64,000 nucleotides of DNA from Nematopogon swammerdamellus (GCA_946902875.1 OX336355.1:15223347-15287346); one strand, 5' to 3'. Positions 1-10,803 are shown, counted from the stretch's first letter. The notes: generated from the sequence alone by a model not told the origin. Numbers and translations: made by a program.

Positions 1-118
1 GATTCTTGAGTATTCATGTTTATGCTGTAAATATTAATGTTCTTGTGAGCGGTAGTATGTGTTAATTATTGTAAATTACTTCAATATAATACTTATATGT
101 ACGGTACTAGCAAAACAT

Positions 119-243
119 TGTGACTTGCGAAGTTTGTTTGTCAGTTCTTCTTCGCATTGAATTTAGAACTGGCGGAATTTTCGACATGTGCAAGCGTAGG
201 TTACCTACCTATGGATGAAATTATACAATAAACAATAAACGAT
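119..243 (+). repeat. C-like retroelement 3'-end fragment
   Basis: The segment from 'acttgcgaagtttgtttg' to 'aataaacaataaacga' recurs in inverted orientation at 10632-10803, including the block 'gaatttagaactggcggaat'. It resembles the 3' end of the C family, which carries 'ttcttcttcgtggg' and ends in 'aataaacaat'. It is probably a non-coding 3' tail of a retroelement. The parent element is unknown. Confidence 0.55.
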
Positions 244-322
244 CGGGGTAAGCAGAGTGATCGGTGTTGTGCCGCACTGCAAGTACTCTTGCAATTACAG
301 CACTAAACCGATCGCTACCCGT
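240..322 (-). repeat. D repeat, fragment
   Basis: The text 'ggggtaagcagagtgatcgg' followed by 'tgttgtg' and an 'acagca' block matches the conserved core of the D family, seen more completely at 26236-26520, 29745-30030 and 39755-40025. Only the end nearest the tail is present. No coding potential is seen. Confidence 0.7.
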
Positions 323-469
323 GCAAAAAAAAAACGGTGGAGTGCGAGTTTTACTCACGCACGTAGGGTATACCATGCCTGTCAAAAAACCATATTCGTC
401 TATATTTTGTCTTTCTATAACGCAAAATATAAATATCTGTGGCGCCATTTATTATTCGGTAGCGTGAAT

Positions 470-750
470 ATTTTTTTTTATGGAAACCGACACGGTTGGC
501 TACATCACCTACAACATGCGTCATGTCAGCCCACAACACCGGGTGAACTAGGTGCCATGTCAGGCTTCCCTTCATTTCATGTCGGCTACACTGAACTGGA
601 CGGAAAACACGAACTGTTTACATAGCCGTTTCGACGGACGTTTAGTTCAGTGCGGTGGTACCAACCCGGCCGGGATAAACCCTACCACCTAGTAAGGTAA
701 GAAGGGACGGGACCTACAGTTTAACGTGGAATTAGAACCACGGTCAGCCG
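470..750 (-). repeat. SINE B, 5'-truncated
   Basis: A T-run is followed by 'gacacggttggctacatcac', then 'accgggtgaactaggtgcc' and 'gtgcggtggtaccaacccgg'. This is the reverse-strand B body found in full at 34150-34520 and 53105-53487. The tRNA/5S-like head is missing here, and the piece ends near 'ccacggtcagcc'. It lies just upstream of the G repeat that hosts the CR1 LINE. Confidence 0.8.
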
Positions 751-799
751 TGTCATTTTCGTGTGCTATGAATCGAATATGTACTAATCGATTCTTAGC

Positions 800-1010
800 A
801 CGTTTATTGTATGGGGAACCCTCTTAATTTTTTAATTTTAAATTTTTGTATTATTTGTTGGCACATCCTCCATAATAAATAACACATAGGTATTCTGTGA
901 AAATTTCAACCGGCTACCTATTACGGTTCAAACGATACAGCGGACGGACGGCCGGACGGACGGACGAACAGACAGACAGACGAAGTAGGCTTAGTAATAG
1001 GCTTCCGTAT
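800..1010 (+). repeat. G repeat, 5' part, split by the CR1 LINE
   Basis: The sequence 'attctgtgaaaatttcaacc', GGAC/CAGA runs and 'ggcttagtaataggcttccg' followed by 'tatg' match the intact G copy at 23395-23590. The matching end, 'ggatacggaaccctaaaaa', lies at 5217-5235, on the far side of the LINE. The two pieces abut almost exactly when the LINE is removed. Confidence 0.85.
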
Positions 1011-1011
1011 G

Positions 1012-1853
1012 TCCCTGTCCCTACCACTACTGGAGCTGCAGTCGGTGGTGGCGCCCCTGCTGGTGTCTCGAACACTTCCTGTCCTAGAGATGTTACCATC
1101 GGCACCAGTGTTAATCGAAAAATGCTCCTACTTTGCGACTCTTACGGCCGTGACGTGACAAAACATATCCATGGTAAATGTGAGTCATTGGTTGTAACAG
1201 GATTATTTAAACCTCAAGCTCCATTACACGAGCTAGTTAAGAACGTATCAGTTTTGACAAATGATTTTAAATCAGGCGACTCTCTTGTGATCATTGCAGG
1301 TGATAGTGCTGCAAACCGAAAGGTCAATAAATATATGCAAAGTATTCGGTCTCTAGCAAAATTAAGTGTACAAAAAAACATTCGGCTGTGCATCAGCACA
1401 CTGTCGTACGTAAAAAATGGGGATTTTATAACAAATGTAAACAAAGTCAACAATAACATTTTTAAACTTAATAAATTTATTCTGAACTCTGTCTCGAACT
1501 GCGAACAAAGTGCCTACATTGACCTGAATAGTTTCGATGCATCGTGTTATAAAAATAATGGTTATCTGAATTCTACAGGTGTTGATATGCTATGTAATAA
1601 ACTTCTGTCTGATGAATATGTGTGCAATAGTAATCTGAAATTTATCAACACCACTGTGAATATGAATATCTGTAATCTTACTAAGGAAACCAGTGATCGC
1701 TGTCTCTCGTCGAATCTACAGTTCGTGACTACTAACCTTGTTGTGCCAAGTATTGAAGCAGTAATATTGACTAGGCAAATAACGGGAAGGCAGCATAAAT
1801 CAATATCTAAAACAGATGTGACTGCTGAAAATATTTTTTTAGGAAAAACCTAG
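1012..1853 (+). pseudogene. LINE ORF1, 5'-truncated, SGNH/esterase-like
   Basis: The open frame runs through position 897, but its first 38 or so codons are translated from the flanking G repeat (GGAC runs giving Arg/Thr/Asp). True element sequence begins near 1012. The block MLLLCDSYGRDV (about 1122-1157) carries the Asp-Ser pair and looks like block I of SGNH/GDSL esterases. DSLVIIAGDSAANR follows (about 1279-1320), with TGVDMLC near 1579-1599. CR1-type ORF1 proteins commonly carry an esterase domain after a zinc-finger or PHD region, and that N-terminal part is missing here. The protein would act in the retrotransposon ribonucleoprotein. No start codon of its own can be assigned, because the element is truncated. 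Confidence 0.7.
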
Positions 1854-4654
1854 AGACATCTCAAACAAAGACATACGGAAATGAAATACTCAAAACTACC
1901 AAAATTGTTCATCAAAATATACGTAATATAAGAGAGAAATGTTTAGACATATCATTAGCTGTAGAACAATATAACATAGATATACTTTGTGTAACCGAAA
2001 CATGGCTTAAAACAGACGAAAACATTGTAATTGAAGGTATGGAATTAAAAAGTAACTACTGCAGAAAGGTCTCTATTCGGAGCGGAGCTCTGATCATGGC
2101 AAGGGACAATCACGAGGCCAGGAATAGAGCTGACATCTCGAGCTTTTCGATCGAAAAACACTTTGAAGTTGCATGTATTGAAACTAGACTGTTTATCATA
2201 GCCTGTATATATAGGTCCACGGAGGGTGACTTCCAAACATACTTAAAATGTTTGGGCAAGTACTACAGAAAATTACTACTTCGTCGAAAGGCATACTTGT
2301 ATGCGGCGACTTTAATGTAAACTTTTTGATTGAAAGTAGAGATCGTCGCGACTTAGAAGATTTATTCGGATGCTTTAATTTAGCTAGACAAATTAATGAG
2401 CCTACTAGGGTAGCTAAAACGTCAGCGACTTGTTTTGACAACATATTTACCGACGTCTCAAATATCCTCAATGCTGAAGTAATTTGCTGTTTAGAATCTG
2501 ACCACTTTGCTCAGATTATAACAATTCGGGACACAAAATTGAATACAATTAATATTAACCGTGTATCGAGAAAAGTTACTGCAAATGCTATAATTAAACT
2601 AAAAAGCTCTATTTATATTGACATATGAAAACTGTCCCCATTCTGACTATAAAAACATTTTTACTGTCATAAAAACAAGCATGGATAATCATTTGCCGCT
2701 TATGCATGTAAATATAAAAAAACACAATTTCAACAAATGGGCGACTAAGGGTATCCGTATTTCTAGGGATCGTCTCTATGAGCTCTACAAATACAAATCA
2801 CTTAATGACAATATGACGAATTATGTAAGAAAATACAGTAAAGTATATAAAATGGTTGTTAAAGAAGCCAAAAGAATTTGCTTATCTGACGAAATTTATA
2901 ATTCAGATAACAAAATTAAAACCACTTGGGACATTATTAAACGGGAAACTGGAAAATATTGCGACAAAAATTCGGTATCCGGAATTCCTCTATCGCCTCA
3001 CACTCTAAATGAATACTTTGCTAATGTGGCAACACGTATGACTGAAGGTATGTCATCTGCGGAAAATGCTATAAATTTTATAAAATCAAAAATTCCACCT
3101 TGCACTAATTACTTCAAATTACACTCAATTACAACAAATACTATTTTAAAAACGTTTTCTAAAATTAAAATTAAAACTTCTCAAGATGCGTGGGGTATGT
3201 CTACTAAGCATATTCAATCGATTCTAAAGGAAATAGCTCCATATCTAGCAAATATATTCAACAACTGCTTCGAGGTCGGCTCTTTTCCTGACCTCATGAA
3301 GATAAGTAAAATTATTCCAATTCATAAGAGTGGATCCAGAACGGAATGTAACAATTACAGACCTATATCTATGCAACCAGTGCTTAGTAAAATTTTAGAA
3401 AAAATTATACTTGATCAACTATCCTCATATTTCAGTCATAATAAATTACTTACGCAATGCCAGTATGGTTTTCAACAACAAAAATCAACTGATGATGCAA
3501 TTGCGTCATTACTTCATAGTGTACTGGACTCACTTGACGGGTCGCAAAAGACTATAGGTGTATTTTGCGATCTGTCAAAGGCCTTTGATTGTGTGCACCA
3601 TGAAATATTACTGGCTAAATTAAACCATTACGGAATAAATGGTAAGGAATTAGATCTTATGAAGTCCTATCTAGCAGACAGAAAACACTTAACTGAATTA
3701 AATGGTAATGTATCAAGCCAATGTTCATGTGATATTGGTGTTCCTCAGGGATCCATTCTGGGTCCTTTCTTATTTCTAGTCTATATTAATGACCTACCGG
3801 AATGTATTGAGAATGAGAGGAGTCTAGTCATGTTCGCTGACGATGCATCATTTGTATTTAAACATGATAATCCTAATATGCTTCTAGAGGCAGTAACGGC
3901 CACTATGTCTCGCATACACAACTGGTTTAAGTTTAACAATTTATTATTCAATGTTGGTAAAACGAAAGCAGTACTATTCGCTCTGAGGCCCTCCCCGCTT
4001 ATGTGTAATATTAAGATGGGAAGCGATGAAATAGAATTTATAAACTGTGTTAAATTCTTGGGATTAAAACTCGATGCAAAATTACAGTGGGACAATCATA
4101 TTGATTATATTGCTCCGAAACTACGCTCCTCTGTTTATGCTATTCGCACAATAAGAAATGTATGTGGCCTTAAGGCAGCCAAAACAGTTTACTTTGCTTA
4201 TTTCCAAAGCATAATGAGCTACGGCCTGAAATTTTGGGGTAATGCAGCCAATAATAAAAGAATTTTTATTTTGCAAAAGAGAGCTCTTCGTACAATGCTA
4301 AAATTGAAATCACCTACCTCTTGTCGCAACAAATTTAAAGAAAATAAAATTCTAACTATGCCTAGTCTTTATATCCTCAAAAATCTGTTATATGCCCGTA
4401 AGAACATGGCTGAGACACCTCTCAACTCTAACAATCATAGCTACAATACTAGAAATAGGGACAAAATTGCAACCGTGCCGTGTAGATTGGCTAAAAAAGC
4501 CAAAAGTTTTATATGCAATAGTGTCAAATTGTATAATGCTCTTCCGAATAATATAAAGATTCTCCCAGACAAAGCCTTCAAAGCAAAATTAAAGGAATAC
4601 TTAATAGAAAAAGAGTGCTACTCAATTGACGAGTTCTATATTGACGATATGTAG
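1829..4654 (+). pseudogene. LINE ORF2: endonuclease plus reverse transcriptase, two frameshifts
   Basis: Frame 2 carries HQNIRNIREKCLDIS (about 1907-1951) and VTETWL (1991-2008), the first endonuclease/exonuclease/phosphatase motifs. A frameshift near 2245-2265 moves reading to frame 1, which has CGDFNVN (about 2302) and ESDHF (about 2494). A second shift near 2610-2628 returns to frame 2 for the reverse transcriptase. That part has FCDLSKAFDCVHH near 3561, GVPQGSILGP near 3739 and the catalytic FADD near 3834, and runs to the stop at 4654. The C-terminal YNTRNR region is typical of CR1/Jockey-like LINEs. The endonuclease and RT catalytic residues are all visible, so only the frame breaks argue against function. 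The frame opens after a stop at 1826-1828, overlaps ORF1 and has no early ATG, which would suit coupled translation. Confidence 0.88.
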
Positions 4655-4766
4655 TTAAGTAATTAGTTAGGTACTCGTACTATCTGTGATATATTTATTT
4701 TAGTGTATACAATTTTAATCTTATATAAATATTTTTTTTTTTAAGTTTTATTTGTTTGACTAATTT

Positions 4767-4964
4767 GACAATTCTTTTGATGCTAGATGTTTGTTTTAAT
4801 TTTGTGTGTTTTTTTTATTTTTAACTAATTTAACAATTTAATTTACCTATTTCTTATTTTATTTTAATCGATTGACAATTTGACAATTCTATTGATGCTA
4901 CCTATTTCATTTTTTTTTTTATTGACATAATTGTATTTTTAACCTCTGACAATTCTATTGATGC
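4767..4964 (+). repeat. Repeated 17-bp motif in the LINE 3' UTR
   Basis: The motif 'gacaattctattgatgc' occurs three times, at 4767-4783 (one mismatch), 4882-4898 and 4948-4964, separated by T-rich spacers. This suggests an old tandem expansion inside the 3' UTR. A role in reverse-transcriptase recognition is possible but is only inference. Confidence 0.6.
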
Positions 4965-5216
4965 GAAGTATTTTAATGTTTTATTTTAATTTTTATCTAG
5001 TTTTAATTGCCTCTTCAAGCACAAAACAATTTTTTTTTTACTCTGTATTTTCATAATTTTTTAGGTGTTTATGTTGTTGCTTAGGCTAAAATTATTAGTC
5101 CCTTGCCATGTCTAGACTCAGAACGTTACAATTTGTAAATTTGTTTAACTAAAATGTGACGAACTCAAGTGTGCCGATGGTACCTAAGACGGAAACGAAT
5201 AAATGAAATGAAATAA

Positions 5217-5235
5217 GGATACGGAACCCTAAAAA
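5217..5235 (+). repeat. G repeat, 3' terminus
   Basis: The string 'ggatacggaaccctaaaaa' is the terminal sequence of intact G copies (compare 23565-23585). It continues the G copy interrupted at 1010. Confidence 0.8.
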
Positions 5236-5311
5236 AGTTGTATTCTGTTCTACTATTCGTATAATAAGCTCTACCAATATTAGAACTGCGTCTACTTCTT
5301 TCGTACCACAT

Positions 5312-5597
5312 CGGTCAGTCAGTCAGTCAGCGTGTAAGCGTCCACTGCTGGACATACGCCTCTCCAATTTTCCTCCAGTCCTCCCGGATTTCAGCGGTAC
5401 GGAACCACTGATTTCCGCCGACGACGTAATTGATGTCGTCGTCCCACCTGGCGGGTGATCTTCCCACACTCCGTTTTCCTGTCCGCGGCCGCCAGTGTAG
5501 GACACGGTTACTCCAACGGTCATCGTCTCTTCGGCTAAAGTGCCCAGCCCACTGCCACTTGAGCTTAGCCACCCGGTGTCCAATATCGACTACTTTG
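5312..5597 (-). pseudogene. RTE-like LINE 3' end, C-terminal coding fragment
   Basis: Read on the minus strand, the fragment codes for a C-terminal region with KLKWQWAGH, RRDDDRW and, after a frame break, GEAYVQQWTLTR, then a (GACT)n tail seen on the plus strand as repeated 'gtca'. This is the region after the reverse transcriptase in RTE-type LINEs. Similar fragments occur at 9882-10165, 16974-17235 and 47090-47345. Frame changes and 5' truncation make it non-functional. Confidence 0.8.
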
Positions 5598-5897
5598 GTG
5601 CGTCGGTGTATTGCCTACCACATCGGTAGGTACTAAAACCGAATTCATACATCTGCGGAACCATGTCGTTTGAGTGTTCTAGCTAGCGGTGTATATTTTC
5701 ATTTGTAAGTCCAATTGTCCTCCAGACACAAGTATGTAGGCTAGAGTAATGATTGATGACGTGCCGATGAACGATCTCTGAATCAAAGAGACGACATAAG
5801 ATCAAGGTGGCCAATATGAAGGCAAACTTGTAAGTAAAGAAGGTACCAATTTCCTCCCAAGTACAGCCTGGGTTTTTCAAAATGGGCGCGAAAAGGC

Positions 5898-6018
5898 TCC
5901 TGTCAGGCCGGCATGCCATTCGCAATCTCCGCGCATCACAGAATGCCCATGGGCATCGTTAGCAGCTACTTGTATGTGAAACGATGCCACATGGCGCGCT
6001 AGCCATAAAAAAAAAAAG
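5898..6018 (+). repeat. LINE 3' tail, 'catgggc' family
   Basis: The sequence 'aatgcccatgggcatcgtta' followed by 'catggcgcgc' and an A-run matches tails at 18990-19180, 53780-53850 and 60700-60965. It appears to be a 5'-truncated retroelement 3' UTR in plus orientation. No coding sequence is retained. Confidence 0.6.
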
Positions 6019-6065
6019 ATTATGTACTTATTAGTGATCTTTTTACCAAGTCTGCTGGCGGCCGT

Positions 6066-6284
6066 TTCATGGGGTTAATCTATGAAAAACTTAATTTTAA
6101 AATTAATTTTAATTGATTTAAAAAAAGAACGGTGGGGAAATCCGAAAAAAGTGAAATTCTCCATACATTTTGAGATAAGTTATTTATTTTGAAAAAATGT
6201 ACGGAGAACTAATTTTTTTTTAATTTCGCCACCGGTCTTTTTTAGAATCTACTTAGTTTTTCATACAGATTAACCCCCTGAATG
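6066..6284. mobile_element. Foldback MITE
   Basis: The left end 'ttcatggggttaatctatg' and the right end 'gattaaccccctgaa' are inverted copies. Pairing continues inward through 'gaaaaactta' with 'agtttttca', and 'aacggtgggga' with 'tcgccaccggt'. The whole unit folds into one imperfect hairpin of about 0.2 kb and codes for nothing. The target-site duplication could not be resolved, so the superfamily is not assigned. Confidence 0.7.
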
Positions 6285-6762
6285 GTCCGGCATGTTAAAA
6301 AAATCACTCTGTAAGTATATAAAGTATATCTTTTACATTATCTATCACTCAAAATATTCCTATTAATTTCTATTTTTGGTCAAGGCCCTACCTATCGGAT
6401 TGAAATAAAATGCAACAGGTTATTGTCTGCTTCTCTTCATCTAATTTTATTATAAAATAAACTTGTTGTCTGTATGTGAACTGGTTTTTGTTACTCTTCA
6501 ACGGACGAGTTAAGATTTTCGGAACTCAACATACATTACGTCCGGAGAGTTGCTAAGCGCCACGTAGAGGTTCCACGGGACATTCCATTGTGTGCGTCGC
6601 CATGGCGACCGTCACCGTGACAACGAACCACGTGATCGCGTGCCTGCGCGCGCCACCCCCGCCTCCGCCGCTAATGACCGCCCAGCAGAGCAGGGCTCCG
6701 TGAGATGTTGGTTTGTATGGAATTTTAATTTCACTAGTTTTTTTTTAATAAAATTTATGCCA

Positions 6763-7000
6763 CTTAATGTGTGACCACGGCGGGCTTATTGCCTTAGGCA
6801 TTTTTCTCCAGTCAACCCGGTGAACCCACATTTTTACATGGAATTCGAAGCAATGAGCAGTGGGGAAGGTATGCACGTATTTTTTTTTCAAATCAGAAAA
6901 ACAAAAAACTTCTTGGTGCACGCCGCGCCGGTTGCATTCTAACCTCGGACCTCTCGTAAGAGAAGCCGATGCACAGACCAACCGGCCACCTGCCGCCATT
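6763..7000 (-). repeat. SINE I, tRNA-headed
   Basis: On the minus strand the head reads 'ggcggcaggtggccggttgg', then 'tcggcttctcttacgagagg' and a B-box-like 'gaggttagaatgc'. A 'tctgatttg' block and a short unique body follow. A second copy is at 58628-58880. The head is shared with SINE A but the body is different. The B box is degenerate ('gttagaa' for 'gttcgaa'). Confidence 0.75.
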
Positions 7001-7940
7001 TGATTATATTATTATTATTCAAATTTAAATAGTTTTTTTTTATTTTCGAACATTGCAACTTTTTTGTTTCAAAACAATTTTTACAGTCGTTTCCATAGTA
7101 ACACAACCCATAATAAAATTTATAGGGTTGAAAAACATCAAACATACATTACAAACAAAAAGTCAGGTCGTTTCCCAATGGAATAAGGAGATCCGCTGCA
7201 CGTCCTGAGTCCCACCCAAATCTGCCTGACGCAGTTAGTTAATAAACTAGTAAGTTTACGACTTTGTCGAAGTGTTCGTACGCGACGCGCATTTTCGCGA
7301 GGTTCCAGTATTTTCATTGCCCAGTTTGGAAGCATATTATTTCACAGGACCAAACCAAGATTACGTGAAAAAGTAATTTTCGAAAGATTTCTGTCTGTTC
7401 ATTGGGACATCACATTTAAACGGCTGAACGAACAAACTAGCAAAATTGAAATTAACAACGTGTAATGATTACGTGGATGAGTTACAAAATATGTGAATTT
7501 CTGGAGTTTTTGTTTATACATGCCCGAACATGCAGGAAAGCCTAACAATCAATTTATAATCAAATACGAGTACGTTCGTCTCTCTTGACACGAGAACATA
7601 AAAACTTCGCAGATAATGAAACGTCTTCTCCGAAACCCCAGGTCAATCTGCGGCGACCTATCATATTTTTTGTCCGCGTCGCCGCCGCCGGCCGCGAGCG
7701 AGGAATTCGAATTTCGAACGATCATCGTCGTCGGTGCACTCTGACGTTAAATGCCGTCATCTCAGAACTCATGTTACGTCTAAGTACATTTTTGGAGCAC
7801 TCTCCTACAATATTTATTTGAATTATTATTTTTTTTAGGGCTGGGTCATTCGAGAGATTCGGTAGTCTGCTATATAGATTCTATGTCAGTATTTCCCTTA
7901 TTTAAACGTAACTAGAGAAAAAGTACAAACTACTTTTTCA
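7001..7940. other. No gene or repeat recognised
   Basis: AT-rich sequence with scattered short open frames lacking family motifs. A GC-rich patch near 7670-7740 (cgccgccgccggccgcg) is the only compositional feature. No supported gene. Confidence 0.5.
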
Positions 7941-7984
7941 ACTTTTAATTCAGTGCGGTGGTACCAATCCGTGGCAGGTCTGGC

Positions 7985-8482
7985 CGTGTGCACCAGCAGC
8001 AGCTGGAGGACACTGTCAGCAAAGATTTAAATAGTTTAGATTCCTAATAGGACGCTAGCACTCGTCACCAAAAATGCGAACAATAAAAGCGCTCGAACGA
8101 ATAACTATCTCTGTCGCACTAATGGATTGTGTATGTTGTTGTCTAATATTAATGAGTTGCATGCGATACATTTAATGCTAACGTGTTTGATAGCGTACCG
8201 GGTATGGCGAAGCTGTATCTAACTATTTAAATCTTTGACTGTCAGTATATTCTGCTCCTCGGCGGAGGTGCGGAACGCAGCCCAAGCCGATTTGGTGCCT
8301 ACCCACAGCTGCAACTACAATCTTCGCAGCCGCTCGCGTTTGACAGGCAGTGTTTTGCTAATCGCGGGCCCGACCGCAGCCAGGCACTCGCCCTGATGAT
8401 GGACTGCACGCGCCAGTCCGAAATGTCAGCCACAGTGACCGCGAATTTGAACCATGGTAAGTCAAATACCATCCATAATGGT
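7985..8482 (+). repeat. J repeat, copy 1 (carries a hAT-type MITE)
   Basis: Apart from 8020-8245, this segment is nearly identical to 34590-34880: 'gtgcaccagcagcagctgga', 'ctcctcggcggaggtgcgga' and 'aaccatggtaag' followed by 'aaataccatccataat'. It may be a segment of an unidentified retroelement, since one frame of copy 2 gives CNYNLRSRSRLTGS. A short SINE B piece ('gtgcggtggtaccaatcc') lies just upstream at 7953-7970. Confidence 0.75.
8020..8237. mobile_element. hAT-type MITE with 8-bp target duplication
   Basis: The 218-bp unit begins CAAAGATTTAAATAGTT and ends with the inverted AACTATTTAAATCTTTG. It is flanked by the 8-bp direct repeat ACTGTCAG (8012-8019 and 8238-8245). The paralogous J copy has a single ACTGTCAG at 34629-34636 and no insert, so it serves as an empty site. 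An 8-bp duplication with CA-starting inverted termini is characteristic of hAT transposons. There is no coding capacity, so it must have moved with a transposase supplied elsewhere. Confidence 0.9.
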
Positions 8483-8484
8483 AC

Positions 8485-9685
8485 CAATCCGGATCGATGG
8501 GGCTAGGTATCTACCTACCTACATTCATCATAGTTTGATCTGTGCGGTCTTTTTGAGACGGATGTATGGATATGCGAGAGGAGCATGAGATCATTAGGCC
8601 CGCCCCGCCGCCTCCGCCGCGCGCTGTAAGAATGTGACCCCGGCCTGCGCGGGAGGGGCGGGAGGGGGGAGCGGAGGGTGCGCGGGCGCAGCTATGACCC
8701 CGATCTGTAACTAGAGCAGCGGCATCGAGCCACAGAGGTGGAGGTCGAGGGGATCATGTTATTTCATACGTGGAGCGGGTTAAATTTAAAAATCGTGTTT
8801 TTCAATTTCGGTGTTTGTCTGAAATCGACAAACACGTTTTGGGTATTTTCGAAAAACTAATATTAAATAATAATATGTAAATAAATTAACCTCGTAATGA
8901 TCACAATAAAAAACGCATGGACAACGAATACATTTTTGAGTGAATTTGAATAAATGTGAAAATACTTGGAAACAGATTTTTATTTACATTGAATTCTATT
9001 AATGTATGTCCAAGTTACGGCATGCATTGCTGTTACATACAAGTACAATTTCCATAAGAAAAAAGTTCAAATTATTCTAGTTAGTAGGAAGCGTCATTCA
9101 ATAGTTCTTAATAGACAAAATTTTGTTTTTAAAGAAAGAATTATGTGTAAATAACTGTAAAATTGTATATTAGTAATGAAATTTGAATTTAAAAATAAAA
9201 ATTATCGAAAAATAATTATCAATATCAATTATCAATTATCAAAATATAGAAATAAATAATGCAATAACATGTTTTATTACAGTTTTCGCAAGGCATTTTT
9301 CGTTTCGTGTAGTAAAAAAAATCAATTGAAAACGTCACAGGCTCTCGGTCTAAGCGGTCTAGCGGGCATTGTTCCACGAGTTATACTTGAAATAATTTAT
9401 AGTTCGCATTATCATAGCGATCGGTACCGCCAGCGCCGATTGCCCATCAATAAATTCCAAATGTGGGTGGCTTATTAATTAATCCGTGTTTATGAGCGCG
9501 GTGGGGCCACCCTATGCGTTTCGCAAATTGAACCCTTGATATTATAATATCACGATGTGTTTTGTCGATATTTCAAGTGTTCTAATATTTATATATATGT
9601 TTTTATTTTTTGAAAATTATCTTACATAAGTTATGTAAGATAATGATTAAGTTATGTAAGATACAAATTATGTATCAAAGACAAA
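8485..9685. other. No gene recognised; GC-rich island at 8600-8750
   Basis: Positions 8600-8750 are strongly G+C-rich with runs such as 'ggaggggcgggagggggg', while the rest is AT-rich. There is no splice-supported exon or protein family. The island could be regulatory DNA, but nothing in the sequence decides that. Confidence 0.4.
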
Positions 9686-9686
9686 G

Positions 9687-10275
9687 GCTCTTTACACCTG
9701 ATACACTAAATTAATACGTCTTTGCAGTCCGACCTCTTAGTAAAATTGTTAATCTTGCACTCAAGCTGTGCTTTCGATAGCACAGTGGGTGTTGTTATTA
9801 TAATATGGCTAGTCACTAAAATACTTTGTAATAATATTATGTAGGAAAAAAAAATACTCTGCGAAATTTCTTTCTTTCTTTCTTTCCAAAGTAGTCGATA
9901 TTGGACACCGGGTGGCTATGCTCAAGTGGCAGTGGGCCGGGCACGTTAGCCGAAGAGACGATGACCGTTGGAGTAACCGTGTCCTACACAGGCGGCCGTG
10001 GATAGGAAAACGGAATGTGGGAAGACCACCCGCCACGTGGGACGACGACATTAAGTATTTCGGCGGAAAGCAGTGGTTCCGTATCGCCGAAGGCCGGGAG
10101 GTCTGGAGGAAAATGAAGAGGCTTATGTCCAGCAGTGGACGCTTACACTCCGACTGAATGACTGAACTTTCTTGCCGGTTCTTCTTCGTGGGTGTAATCG
10201 AATCGGATAGAACAAACTGTGACAAGTTCGAATACATTTTTACTGCCATATGAATGATCAATCAATACTAATAAT
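9687..10275 (+). repeat. C retroelement 3' end, split by an RTE fragment
   Basis: The first part (9687-9881) has 'aatcttgcactcaagctgtg' and 'ggctagtcactaaaatactt'. The second part (10166-10275) has 'cggttcttcttcgtgggtg' and 'tactgccatatgaatgatca'. The pieces join in uninterrupted copies at 40525-40795. A TTTCTT stretch on both sides of the RTE insert may be its target duplication, expanded on the left into (TTTC)n. Confidence 0.75.
9882..10165 (+). pseudogene. RTE-like LINE 3' end, C-terminal coding fragment
   Basis: Read in frame from 9912, the fragment codes for MAMLKWQWAGHVSRRDDDRW, then GKRNVGRPPATWDDD and KQWFRIAEGREVW. It ends near a GACT-type tail ('gactgaatgactgaac'). This is the post-RT C-terminal region of RTE-group LINEs, and the best-preserved copy of this subtype here. 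The 5' end is missing, so no endonuclease or RT is encoded. It is inserted in a C repeat. Confidence 0.85.
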
Positions 10276-10299
10276 AAATCTGTAAGGGATGGGCATGGA

Positions 10300-10630
10300 G
10301 TTAGTTACTTTGTTTTATGAGATACTGCGTTTGTAGACTCTATGATACTAAAACTAATTTGACGATTTTTAGAAATCTTTTCTGTATGTATGTATGTATG
10401 TTTTTCCTAAACCGATCATCAAATTCGTGATGAAACTTAGTAAAAGCACATTTAACCATACGAGACACAGGTTATGCTAAATAAAATTCAGTTCCGGTTA
10501 CGCTAAGATTTGGTTTTCATACAAATCGAATTGTTCCGTGCGTCAAAATAAAGGTACGATAGCGGGCTTACTTACCTTCTTATTTTTTTATACGAATTTA
10601 GCGCGAGCGAAGCTGCGGGCCAAAGCTAGT
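10300..10630 (+). mobile_element. Helitron-like 3' end
   Basis: The right end 'gcgcgagcgaagctgcgggc' can form a short hairpin (CGC.AGC/GCTGCG) and is followed within about 10 bases by CTAG and then T. That matches the 3' signature of Helitrons: a hairpin, then CTRR at an A/T target. Shared internal sequence ('gctaaataaaattcagttcc') links it to 46735-46843. The 5' TC end was not located and there is no Rep/helicase coding. Confidence 0.55.
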
Positions 10631-10631
10631 A

Positions 10632-10803
10632 AACAATAAATAAACAACAATAAACGCGTCTACAGCGGAGAGGCCTAAATGGCCTAGAGGCCTATTGTTA
10701 ATTTCATCCATAGGTAGGTAACCTCACTCTTGGATACGCCGAAAAATTCCGCCAGTTCTAAATTCAATGCGAAGAAAGACTGACAAACAAACTTCGCAAG
10801 TCG
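10632..10803 (-). repeat. C-like retroelement 3'-end fragment
   Basis: This is an inverted copy of 119-243, including 'aaattccgccagttctaaat' and 'gacaaacaaacttcgcaag'. It adds a 30-bp block ('gcggagaggcctaaatggcc') missing from the other copy. Confidence 0.6.

Larger units (their letters stand above)
1011..5216 (+). mobile_element. CR1-group non-LTR retrotransposon (LINE), nearly full length
   Basis: The element has an ORF1 with an esterase-like domain, then an overlapping ORF2 with an apurinic-type endonuclease and a reverse transcriptase, then a T-rich 3' UTR and an AAATG-type tail ('aataaatgaaatgaaat'). The two-ORF order and the ORF1 esterase are typical of CR1/L2-related (Jockey superfamily) elements. 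It lies inside a G repeat: left flank '...cttccgtatg' and right flank 'gatacggaaccc' are contiguous in intact G copies. No target-site duplication longer than one or two bases is visible. The 5' end is truncated within ORF1. Two frameshifts in ORF2 suggest a dead copy, though assembly indels could mimic them. Confidence 0.85.

Noticed and set aside
897..1011. N-terminal extension of the 318-codon frame
   Set aside because: It is translated from the GGAC/CAGA-rich G repeat into which the LINE inserted, not LINE protein.
6601..6705. Short GC-rich frame starting in a good Kozak context (MATVTVTTNHVIACLRAPPP)
   Set aside because: Only 34 codons, with a poor splice donor ('tcc|gtgaga'), no homology recognised and composition-driven proline run. 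Not called as an exon.
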